Source: Singulisphaera sp. GP187 (GTDB lineage Bacteria > Planctomycetota > Planctomycetia > Gemmatales > Gemmataceae). From it: DNA of 35,025 nt. Both the position numbers and the translations under genes were made by a program. The stretch is from contig CAMDQN010000069.1 in assembly GCA_945905925.1 (NCBI GenBank), forward strand, positions 1 to 35,025, in the 5' to 3' direction. Positions 1 to 4,844 of the stretch are shown here, piece by piece (position 1 is the stretch's first letter; every line of letters starts with the position of its first letter). The notes under the pieces are model-generated. The model saw only the letters and a list, made by a program, of their open reading frames with translations, was not told the DNA's origin and ran no database searches.

Positions 1-2
1 AA

Positions 3-65
3 CGCGAAGCGATAGGCTACACCATCAACGTCGCGAAGACGTGGCACCTGTACCCAACCTACTGA
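3..65 (+). CDS. C-terminal end of an unidentified protein (partial)
   Basis: The frame beginning at base 3 is open from the window edge to a TGA at 63-65 and ends ...WHLYPTY. Only about 20 residues are visible, so no family can be named. The stop lies 10 bases before the integrase ATG, with a purine-rich GAGGG between them, which suggests co-transcription. Small excisionase or helix-turn-helix genes often precede integrases, but nothing visible here proves that. The frame could also be open by chance. Confidence 0.35.
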   Translation, partial: REAIGYTINVAKTWHLYPTY

Positions 66-75
66 GGGCTGACGC

Positions 76-1506
76 ATGGCTTCCATCGTTGACGACCCGA
101 ACGGACGCCGCCGCATCATGTTCATCGCTGGTGACGGCAAGCGGCGAACTCTCCGACTTGGCAAGACCGACCGCAAGAGCGCGGAAAGCGTCTGCAGACA
201 CGTTGAGGCGCTGCTGTCCTCGAAGACCAGTGGGCAACCGATTCCGCGCGACACGTCGAACTGGCTACCTTCAATCGGTGACGTGCTGCGCGAGAAACTC
301 GCCGCCGTCGGGCTGATCGAACCGCGTGAATCTCACTCGCTGCGAGCGTTCCTGGACAGCTATATCGCGGGCCGTGCGTCCGATGGTGGCACGAAGGGCG
401 CGACATTGGTGCCGTATCGCCGCGTCGTGGATGACCTGGTTGCAGTCCTCGGTGCGGGGACCGCACTACGATCAATCACGGTTCGAGATGCGGAGAGGTT
501 CAAGCAGCACTACCTGGACAAAAGGAACGCAGGCGCCACCGTTCACCGGCGATTGAGGACTGCCCGCATGCTGTTCAAGTACGCGGCGAAGGTGAAGCTC
601 ATCGACGAGAACCCTTTCGCTGACGTGACCGTGAAGAACTCGAACCCCGTCGAACGGCGGCACTACATCACGGAATCCGACACGCTGAAACTCATCGGAC
701 TGGCGAACCCGACATGGCGAACGATCATCGCGCTGGCGCGGTTCGCGGGGTTGCGTTGCCCTTCCGAGGTGCTGTCCTTGAAGTGGGAGAACATCGACTT
801 CGTTACCGGGCGAATGACTATATCTTCCCCGAAGACTGAACACCTCGAAGGGCGAGCGTATCGGGTCGCGCCAATCTTCAGCCGACTACGTCAGCACCTC
901 GAAGACGCACACGAACTCGCCGCGACTGGCGAGGTGTACGTCGTCGGCGGGCCGCAAGGAAGCGCGTACCGGGCAACGTCGCACGGCCCGAACGGATGGG
1001 TGAACACGAACATCCGAACCACGTTCGAGAAGCTCATCCGCCGCGCTGGGCTTCAGACGTGGCCGCGCCTGTTCCACAATCTTCGGGCGAGTTGCGAAAC
1101 GGACTTGATGCAGGATCACCCGATCCACGTCGTGACCGCGTGGGTCGGCAACACGCCGAAGATCGCGCTGGGGCACTACCTTCAGACGCTCGAACGGGAC
1201 TTCGAGAAGGCGTTAAAAGGCGGCGCAAAATGCGGCGCACTTGGGGCGCAAAATGCGGCTCAGACGGGAGCGGACGCGAAAAGACAGGAGCGGACAAACC
1301 CGGACGAAGTGCTTGTAATTCAAGCATCCCGTCCGATTCTGTCCGATCCCGTCCTTAACTGTCCTTCTGTACAGGTAATCCTGGGTGGAATCGAACCACC
1401 GATCTCCTCCGTGTCAGGGAGGCGCCTTGAACCGCTAGGCCACAAGACCGTTCAGTACCCCGGCCAGGATTTGAACCCGGAACGCCGCGTTCGAAGCGCG
1501 GAATGA
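76..1506 (+). CDS. Tyrosine recombinase / phage-type integrase
   Basis: Site-specific recombinase of the tyrosine integrase family, expected to catalyse integration and excision of a mobile element through a 3'-phosphotyrosine intermediate. An N-terminal SAM-like DNA-binding region (about residues 85-180) precedes the catalytic domain. Visible catalytic positions are R in GLRCPSEVLSLKW (near residue 227), the box HNLRASCE (H and R near 334-337) and the nucleophile in ALGHYLQTLERDF (Y near 368). The usual WxGH box reads WVGN, so its second H/W position is Asn; I recall this as common in planctomycete integrases. The start is ATG at 76 after a GAGGG-type ribosome site. The last ~45 codons (from about 1376) are antisense to the tRNA-Val and tRNA-Arg genes, and their product (VILGGIEPPISS...) is what antisense tRNA sequence encodes. 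The functional protein probably needs nothing beyond about residue 400. Confidence 0.9.
   Translation: MASIVDDPNGRRRIMFIAGDGKRRTLRLGKTDRKSAESVCRHVEALLSSKTSGQPIPRDTSNWLPSIGDVLREKLAAVGLIEPRESHSLRAFLDSYIAGRASDGGTKGATLVPYRRVVDDLVAVLGAGTALRSITVRDAERFKQHYLDKRNAGATVHRRLRTARMLFKYAAKVKLIDENPFADVTVKNSNPVERRHYITESDTLKLIGLANPTWRTIIALARFAGLRCPSEVLSLKWENIDFVTGRMTISSPKTEHLEGRAYRVAPIFSRLRQHLEDAHELAATGEVYVVGGPQGSAYRATSHGPNGWVNTNIRTTFEKLIRRAGLQTWPRLFHNLRASCETDLMQDHPIHVVTAWVGNTPKIALGHYLQTLERDFEKALKGGAKCGALGAQNAAQTGADAKRQERTNPDEVLVIQASRPILSDPVLNCPSVQVILGGIEPPISSVSGRRLEPLGHKTVQYPGQDLNPERRVRSAE
1376..1449 (-). tRNA. tRNA-Val(GAC)
   Basis: Last gene of the minus-strand array. A 7-bp acceptor with several G-U pairs, an anticodon arm CCTCC/GGAGG around loop CTGACAC (anticodon GAC), and a T-arm with TTCGATT are all present. 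CCA is not encoded: the discriminator A is followed by CC then T. It overlaps the integrase reading frame in antisense. Confidence 0.85.
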
Positions 1507-1528
1507 TAATCCGTTTCACCACCAGGGC
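1456..1528 (-). tRNA. tRNA-Arg(TCG)
   Basis: 73-nt cloverleaf. Acceptor GCCCTGG pairs with CCGGGGT through some G-U pairs. The anticodon stem CCGCG/CGCGG closes loop CTTCGAA (anticodon TCG), and the T-loop is TTCAAAT. The discriminator A is followed by CTG, not CCA. It lies 6 bases from the Val gene and also overlaps the end of the integrase frame in antisense. Confidence 0.87.
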
Positions 1529-1537
1529 AATCGTCAG

Positions 1538-1623
1538 CGGAGGGGGTGGGATTCGAACCCACATGCCCGTGAGGGCGAACGCGTTAGCAGTGCGTCCCGG
1601 CCAACCGTATCCGGTTCCCGTCC
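1538..1623 (-). tRNA. tRNA-Ser(GCT)
   Basis: 86-nt class II tRNA with a long variable arm, as expected for Ser. The anticodon loop CTGCTAA gives GCT. Acceptor GGACGGG pairs with CCCCTCC with one C-C mismatch. The T-arm GTGGG/CCCAC holds TTCGAAT. The discriminator G is followed by CTG rather than CCA. Confidence 0.85.
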
Positions 1624-1628
1624 GTAAG

Positions 1629-1727
1629 TGATCGGTGTGTGTTCAACAGCCGCGGACCGCAGGACGAACCCAGTCGGCCGAACGTTGGTTAGACCGCGCC
1701 CCGCGACCGCCGAACGCACACCGATCA
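1629..1727. repeat. 99-nt imperfect palindrome inside the tRNA array
   Basis: Arms at 1629-1644 and 1712-1727 are inverted repeats of 16 nt with one mismatch; they begin and end TGATCGGTGTG / CACACCGATCA. The interior is rich in short complementary G+C blocks and contains GTTGGTTAGACCGC. No tRNA can be folded here, so this spacer between tRNA-Ser and the Ala-like tRNA is either a MITE-like insertion or a structured RNA co-transcribed with the array. Confidence 0.7.
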
Positions 1728-1729
1728 AG

Positions 1730-1797
1730 TGGAACCGCGGGGAGTTGAACCCCGTCGTCGTGCTTGCAAGGCACAACTCTCGCCCGCGAGCGATCCC
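1730..1797 (-). tRNA. tRNA-Ala(TGC)-like, short D-arm
   Basis: The anticodon stem closes loop CTTGCAA (anticodon TGC, Ala). The T-arm CGGGG/CCCCG with loop TTCAACT is perfect. Acceptor GGGATCG pairs with CGGTTCC using two G-U pairs. The D region is only about 15 nt, with a tight CTCG/CGAG hairpin and no clear GG-bearing D-loop, so the molecule is about 68 nt. It may be a decaying or non-standard tRNA. The discriminator A is followed by CT. Confidence 0.6.
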
Positions 1798-1851
1798 GTT
1801 TCGCGAATGCTCCGGTCGCTAACGCTCCCGGCTCGACTCAACACCGAACAG

Positions 1852-1925
1852 TGACCGAGGTGGGAGTCGAACCCACACTTGACAGGCTCTCGACCTGTCG
1901 GCTCTACCAGTTGGCCTACTCGGTC
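1852..1925 (-). tRNA. tRNA with anticodon GAG (Leu codons) on a class I body
   Basis: Very regular cloverleaf: acceptor GACCGAG pairs perfectly with CTCGGTC, the D-arm holds CAACTGGTAGA, the anticodon stem is ACAGG/CCTGT and the T-arm is GTGGG/CCCAC. The anticodon loop is TCGAGAG, giving GAG (Leu) with C instead of the near-universal U at position 33. The variable region is only 5 nt, whereas bacterial Leu tRNAs have a long variable arm. Amino-acid identity is therefore uncertain. Confidence 0.7.
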
Positions 1926-1936
1926 ATTTGGAACAG

Positions 1937-2006
1937 TCGCGTAGCCTGGGACTCGAACCCAGAGGGCCAGGCTTATGAGACCCGGCTGAGCACCCGCCCG
2001 CCCGCG
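1937..2006 (-). tRNA. tRNA-Met/Ile2 (CAT), short D-arm
   Basis: The anticodon arm CGGGT/GCCTG closes loop CTCATAA (anticodon CAT) and the T-arm is CTGGG/CCCAG with TTCGAGT. The acceptor pairing is poor towards its inner end and the D-arm is a short GGGC/GCTC hairpin. The anticodon arm is identical to that of the next tRNA, suggesting duplication. Met, initiator and lysidine-Ile cannot be told apart here. The 5' boundary is approximate. Confidence 0.55.
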
Positions 2007-2017
2007 AAATCAACCAG

Positions 2018-2085
2018 TTGCGGACCTCAGAGTCGAACTGAGCATCCAGGCTTATGAGACCCGGCCGGGTTCCTGCCCGTCCGCA
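2018..2085 (-). tRNA. tRNA-Met/Ile2 (CAT), short D-arm
   Basis: Second CAT-anticodon gene, with the same anticodon arm as its neighbour. The acceptor TGCGGAC/GTCCGCA is perfect and the T-arm CTCAG/CTGAG holds TTCGACT. The D-region is short (GGG/CCC hairpin), giving about 68 nt overall. The discriminator A is followed by CTGG. It looks better preserved than the copy at 1937-2006. Confidence 0.65.
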
Positions 2086-2099
2086 AACACGTAACCGAG

Positions 2100-2173
2100 T
2101 AGTGATGGTGGGATTCGAACCCACACTGTCCACGTTCTGAGCGTGGCGACTCCTTCCATTGGTCTACATCACC
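2100..2173 (-). tRNA. tRNA with anticodon CAG (Leu codon) on a class I body
   Basis: Acceptor GGTGATG/CATCACT, D-arm with CCAATGGAAGGA, anticodon stem CCACG/CGTGG around loop CTCAGAA (anticodon CAG), a 5-nt variable loop and T-arm GTGGG/CCCAC. The fold is clean, yet bacterial Leu tRNAs are class II. The body, including the D-arm, resembles that of the CAA gene at 2478-2552, so the two may form an isoacceptor family of unknown charging identity. Confidence 0.72.
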
Positions 2174-2198
2174 GTGTTGGCTAATCGGATTAGCCAAG

Positions 2199-2271
2199 TG
2201 ACCCGTGGGGGAATCGAACCCCCGTTATCAGGTTGAGAACCTGGTGTCCTATGCCGCTGGACGAACGGGCC
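2199..2271 (-). tRNA. tRNA-Glu(CTC)
   Basis: 73-nt tRNA with the typical Glu start GGCCCGTTCGTC and acceptor partner ACGGGTC. The anticodon loop is TTCTCAA (anticodon CTC). The T-arm GGGGG/CCCCC holds TTCGATT. The discriminator A is followed by CTTGG, so CCA is not encoded. Confidence 0.88.
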
Positions 2272-2300
2272 GTATCTCTCACATAACGAACATCAACAGG

Positions 2301-2373
2301 CGGCTCGTACGGGAGTTGAACCCGTGTTTTCAGGTTGACAACCTGGCGTCTTAAACCGTTGGACCAACGAGCC
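2301..2373 (-). tRNA. tRNA-Asp(GTC)
   Basis: Acceptor GGCTCGT/ACGAGCC and discriminator G, as expected for Asp. The anticodon loop is TTGTCAA (GTC) and the T-loop is TTCAACT. The anticodon stem is nearly the same as in the adjacent Glu(CTC) gene, including a C-A first pair. There are two Asp(GTC) genes in the array; this one is the more canonical. Confidence 0.86.
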
Positions 2374-2383
2374 ATTCTTCGAG

Positions 2384-2468
2384 TGCCTCGGGTGGGAATC
2401 GAACCCACATTGCCCGCGAAGGCGACTGCTTTACAGGCAGTCCGGTGGCCCACCACACGCCCGAAGGC
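2384..2468 (-). tRNA. tRNA-Tyr(GTA)
   Basis: 85-nt class II tRNA with a long variable arm, normal for bacterial Tyr. The anticodon stem GACTGC/GCAGTC closes loop CTGTAAA (GTA). The T-arm GTGGG/CCCAC has TTCGATT. Acceptor GCCTTCG pairs with CCGAGGC with one mismatch. Confidence 0.86.
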
Positions 2469-2477
2469 AAAGTCCAG

Positions 2478-2552
2478 TAGCACGGGAGGGATTCGAACCC
2501 ACACACACCAAGGTTTGAGCTTGGCCGCTTCTTCCAGTTGGCGTACCGTGCC
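2478..2552 (-). tRNA. tRNA with anticodon CAA (Leu codon) on a class I body
   Basis: Acceptor GGCACGG/CCGTGCT, D-arm with CCAACTGGAAGAAG, anticodon stem CCAAG/CTTGG around loop CTCAAAC (anticodon CAA), a 5-nt variable loop, and a T-arm with one mismatch. It is the third class I body with a Leu anticodon in the array. The discriminator A is followed by CTGG. Confidence 0.72.
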
Positions 2553-2571
2553 GTTTCTATCACATATCCAA

Positions 2572-2642
2572 AGCCCTCGGCGGGGATCGAACCCACACAT
2601 CCGTCATACCAAGACGGCAAGCTGCCACTACATAACAAGGGC
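2572..2642 (-). tRNA. tRNA-Thr(GGT)
   Basis: Acceptor GCCCTTG/CGAGGGC. The anticodon stem CCGTC/GACGG closes loop TTGGTAT (GGT). The T-arm GTGGG/CCCGC contains TTCGATC. The discriminator T is followed by TTGG, making this one of three array members without the CT trailer. Confidence 0.8.
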
Positions 2643-2659
2643 GATATACATTTCCCGAG

Positions 2660-2730
2660 AGCGCCCAGTGGGAGTCGAACCCACACGTCCGCCATGGCAA
2701 GGCAGTAGGCTACCGCTACATCATGGGCGC
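2660..2730 (-). tRNA. tRNA-Gly(GCC)
   Basis: 71-nt tRNA with acceptor GCGCCCA/TGGGCGC and discriminator T. The anticodon stem CTGCC/GGCGG closes loop TTGCCAT (GCC). The D-arm contains GTAGCGGTAGCC, typical of Gly. Confidence 0.86.
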
Positions 2731-2756
2731 GTTCGATATCAACCAACCGTCAACAG

Positions 2757-2827
2757 TACATCCGGCGGGACTTGCACCCGCGAAACCACTTTGGAAGAGT
2801 GGCGTGTTGCTGCTACACCACGGACGC
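2757..2827 (-). tRNA. tRNA-Gly(TCC)
   Basis: 71-nt tRNA. Acceptor GCGTCCG pairs with CGGATGT, the anticodon stem CCACT/AGTGG closes loop CTTCCAA (TCC), and the T-arm is GCGGG/CCCGC with the unusual T-loop TGCAAGT. The discriminator A is followed by CTG. Confidence 0.83.
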
Positions 2828-2838
2828 ACACGAACCAG

Positions 2839-2912
2839 TGGAAGCGGTGGGAATCGAACCCACGTAAACCTGCTTAAGAGGCAGGCCCCTAGCCAACGTC
2901 GGACACACTTCC
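2839..2912 (-). tRNA. tRNA-Lys(CTT)
   Basis: 74-nt tRNA. Acceptor GGAAGTG/CGCTTCC, anticodon stem CCTGC/GCAGG around loop CTCTTAA (CTT), T-arm GTGGG/CCCAC with TTCGATT. The discriminator A is followed by CTGG. Confidence 0.85.
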
Positions 2913-2922
2913 GGTCAACCAG

Positions 2923-2995
2923 CGGCCCACACGGGAGTCGAACCCGCAACCTTCCGCTCGACAGGCGGTCGCTCTACCGGCTGAGCTTCTGGACC
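2923..2995 (-). tRNA. tRNA with anticodon GTC (Asp), second copy
   Basis: The D-arm AGCTCAGCCGGTAGAGC is textbook. The anticodon loop CTGTCGA gives GTC. Acceptor GGTCCAG pairs with GTGGGCC apart from the innermost pair, and the discriminator is G. The body differs strongly from the other Asp(GTC) gene, so the two are not recent duplicates. Confidence 0.8.
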
Positions 2996-3007
2996 GTTCA
3001 CAATCAG

Positions 3008-3088
3008 CAGGTGGCGGAGGAATCGAACCCCGCAGGACGAACCGTCGGTTTTGGAGACCGAGTGCGTTCCCAGACGCGATCACCACCT
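3008..3088 (-). tRNA. tRNA with anticodon CCA (Trp codon) on a class II-like body
   Basis: Anticodon stem TCGGT/ACCGA around loop CTCCAAA (CCA). Acceptor AGGTGGT/GCCACCT, T-loop TTCGATT. The variable region between the anticodon stem and T-stem is 12 nt, long for Trp, which is class I in bacteria. The T-stem has one mismatch. It could be a genuine odd Trp tRNA or a Ser/Leu-like body with an altered anticodon. Confidence 0.7.
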
Positions 3089-3098
3089 GTAAATTCAG

Positions 3099-3171
3099 TA
3101 CCCCGTGCGGGAGTCGAACCCGACCTAAGCGGCTTGAAAGACCACCGACCTCACCGGAAGTCGAACGGGGC
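3099..3171 (-). tRNA. tRNA-Glu(TTC)
   Basis: First gene of the array in transcription order. Acceptor GCCCCGT/ACGGGGT, D-arm TCGACTTCCGGTGAGGTC, anticodon stem GTGGT/GCCGC around loop CTTTCAA (TTC), T-loop TTCGACT. It starts only about 30 nt downstream of the terminator at 3201-3241. Confidence 0.84.
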
Positions 3172-3200
3172 GTATCTGTCCGTCATCACCAACGCGCACC

Positions 3201-3241
3201 AAAAAAAGAACCGGCCGGGGGTCGCTTGTACCCCCGGCCGG
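3201..3241 (-). terminator. Rho-independent terminator between the small ORF and the tRNA array
   Basis: A perfect 12-bp G+C stem (3211-3222 with 3230-3241, CCGGCCGGGGGT/ACCCCCGGCCGG) with a 7-nt loop is followed on the minus strand by TTC and a run of seven T. It lies 30 nt after the stop of the 58-residue ORF and 30 nt before the first tRNA. It either ends the ORF transcript, leaving very little room for an array promoter, or attenuates read-through into the array. Confidence 0.85.
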
Positions 3242-3271
3242 CGCGGTTGCCATTACATGGCTCGCCAGGGG

Positions 3272-3448
3272 TTACCCACTCGTATCGCTCATACCGCTCA
3301 GATGCACTTCGCGTTCAACTCGCGCCAGGGTATCAAGACCCAAACCTAACGCATGACCCATCTCAAGCCGAGCGGCGAGATACAGCGCCTTCGCAACGGC
3401 GGCAGTGGCCGTCGTGTGAAGTTCAGTACTCGTGTGCCAGAGGTTCAT
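3272..3448 (-). CDS. Small hypothetical protein upstream of the tRNA array (58 aa)
   Basis: ATG at 3448 to TAA at 3272-3274. The product begins MNLWHTSTELHTT and has a predicted amphipathic helix in the middle (TAAVAKALYLAARLEMGHAL, then LDTLARVEREVHL). No family is recognised. Support comes from codon use in keeping with a G+C-rich host and from the strong terminator 31 nt after its stop on the same strand. Against it, there is no clear Shine-Dalgarno sequence. Being on the same strand as the tRNA array and next to it, it may belong to the same mobile unit. Confidence 0.5.
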   Translation of the reverse strand: MNLWHTSTELHTTATAAVAKALYLAARLEMGHALGLGLDTLARVEREVHLSGMSDTSG

Positions 3449-3595
3449 GGTTGTATCGGGTGTACGTTGTGTACCGTGTTAGTGATGGCTCGCGGTTGTT
3501 GATTCCAACTCGCGGTGTACGCTAGATAGACGCGGGACTCACAATAAGGTTCGCTCGGAATCCGAAAAAGTTTCACCGTCGTTGAGATTCCATCT

Positions 3596-4690
3596 GTGAA
3601 CGATCTGGAACGCTGGATGAGGCACGCACTTGCGCTCGCCGCGAAAGGGCACGCATTCGTGGAACCGAACCCGATGGTCGGGGCCGTGGTACTCGATTCC
3701 GCCGGGCAACTCGCGGGCGAGGGCTGGCACCAGAAATTCGGCGGCCCACACGCCGAAGTGTTCGCGCTTCAAGCGGCCGGAGAACGCGCCCGCGGCGGGA
3801 CGCTGGTCGTCACGCTCGAACCGTGCTGCCACCACGGGAAGACACCGCCCTGCACCGATGCGGTGCTGAAGGCCAACATCGCGCGCCTCGTGGTGGCGAT
3901 GGCCGACCCGTTCCCGAAGGTCGCCGGTGGGGGGATCGCGATTCTTCGCGCCGCGGGCGTGGAGGTTCACGTTGGTTTGTGCGAAGCGGACGCGCTGGAA
4001 CTGAACGCGCCGTATCTAAAGTTGCTCCGCACTGGGCGGCCGTGGGTCCACGCGAAATGGGCCATGACGCTCGACGGTAAAATCGCAACGCGCGTCGGCG
4101 ATTCCAAATGGATTAGCTGTGAAGAATCGCGCCGCCGCGTTCACGAACTTCGCGGCCAGATGGACGCGATCATTGTGGGCCGCGGAACCGTGGCCGCGGA
4201 CGATCCGTTACTCACGGCGCGCCCGCCCGGCGCACGGGTGCCGGTTCGCGTGGTGTTCTCGGCTTCCGGTGATCTCCCGCAGCGGTGCCAACTGCGCGCG
4301 ACCGCGTGCGAAGTACCGGTAATCGTGTACACCGCGAACGCACACAAACTCGAAGGCTGGGTTGCCGACGGCGCGGAAGTCGTTGCAATCAGTGACAACG
4401 CGATGTCACTCGACGCGGTCCTCGCGGACTTCGGCCGTCGGCGGTTCACCAACGTCCTCGTGGAAGGCGGAGCCGGACTGCTCGGTTCGCTGTACGACGA
4501 GAAAGCACTGGACGAGTTCCACATCTTCATCGCACCGAAGTTGATCGGTGGCCGGGACTCGCATTCGCCCGTCGCCGGGAAGGGCATCTCGCAAATGGCC
4601 GACTCGCTCGCGCTCGAGCGAGTCACCTTCGAGCCGTCCGGCGCGGACGTGTACGTTCACGGGTTCGCGCCGCGGGCACAACCGGCATAA
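3596..4690 (+). CDS. ribD: Bifunctional riboflavin biosynthesis deaminase/reductase RibD
   Basis: Catalyses two cytosolic steps of riboflavin synthesis: deamination of diaminohydroxyphosphoribosylaminopyrimidine, then NADPH-dependent reduction of its ribose side chain. The N-terminal zinc deaminase domain shows HAE (residues 52-54) and PCCHHGKTPPC (76-86), giving the His and two Cys zinc ligands and the catalytic Glu. The reductase domain starts near residue 145 with the typical AKWAMTLDGKIATRVGDSKW, followed by IIVGRGTVAADDPLLTAR and the C-terminal VEGGAGLLGSL. Its 364 residues match the family length. The start is GTG at 3596 because this gives the conserved N-terminus (WMRHALALA). It stands alone here, with no other rib gene nearby. 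A hairpin at 4786-4820 follows it. Confidence 0.96.
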   Translation: MNDLERWMRHALALAAKGHAFVEPNPMVGAVVLDSAGQLAGEGWHQKFGGPHAEVFALQAAGERARGGTLVVTLEPCCHHGKTPPCTDAVLKANIARLVVAMADPFPKVAGGGIAILRAAGVEVHVGLCEADALELNAPYLKLLRTGRPWVHAKWAMTLDGKIATRVGDSKWISCEESRRRVHELRGQMDAIIVGRGTVAADDPLLTARPPGARVPVRVVFSASGDLPQRCQLRATACEVPVIVYTANAHKLEGWVADGAEVVAISDNAMSLDAVLADFGRRRFTNVLVEGGAGLLGSLYDEKALDEFHIFIAPKLIGGRDSHSPVAGKGISQMADSLALERVTFEPSGADVYVHGFAPRAQPA

Positions 4691-4785
4691 ACCGCTTCCT
4701 GACAGCGCGGCTACGAAAGAACTACGCCTTCATGCCGTAGGACTTGCACGAGGTTTTCGCGCCGGTTTATACTGTCACTGCCTGC

Positions 4786-4820
4786 AAAGTAGTCGGCACA
4801 CTCCGTGTGCCGACTACTTT
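4786..4820. repeat. REP-like hairpin, AAAGTAGTCGGCACA arms
   Basis: Perfect 15-bp inverted repeat (4786-4800 with 4806-4820) and a 5-nt loop, between ribD and the tssK start. The arm contains GTAG next to a hairpin, as REP sequences do. No T-run follows, so it is not a clear terminator. Confidence 0.75.
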
Positions 4821-4844
4821 CAGACCACACACGCAGGATCACGC

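Noticed and set aside
1376-3171. Regularly spaced similar units suggested a CRISPR array
   Set aside because: The repeated elements are T-loops (TTCGAAT variants) of tRNA genes at tRNA-length intervals; there is no constant repeat with unique 30-40 nt spacers and no cas gene.
2335-3349. Overlapping plus-strand ORFs (VGIEPTLP..., GSRTRNLPLDRR...)
   Set aside because: They lie exactly over the tRNA array and their proteins are antisense translations of T-arms and acceptor stems (GFEP/GIEP repeats). tRNA folds explain the sequence fully.
3226-3525. 99-residue plus-strand ORF
   Set aside because: It starts inside the terminator hairpin and is antisense to the 58-residue ORF; low-quality composition.
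4548-4844. N-terminal extension of the TssK frame
   Set aside because: It overlaps ribD and the hairpin 4786-4820. The family start motif HWHEGMFLQPHQF begins at the internal ATG 4845.
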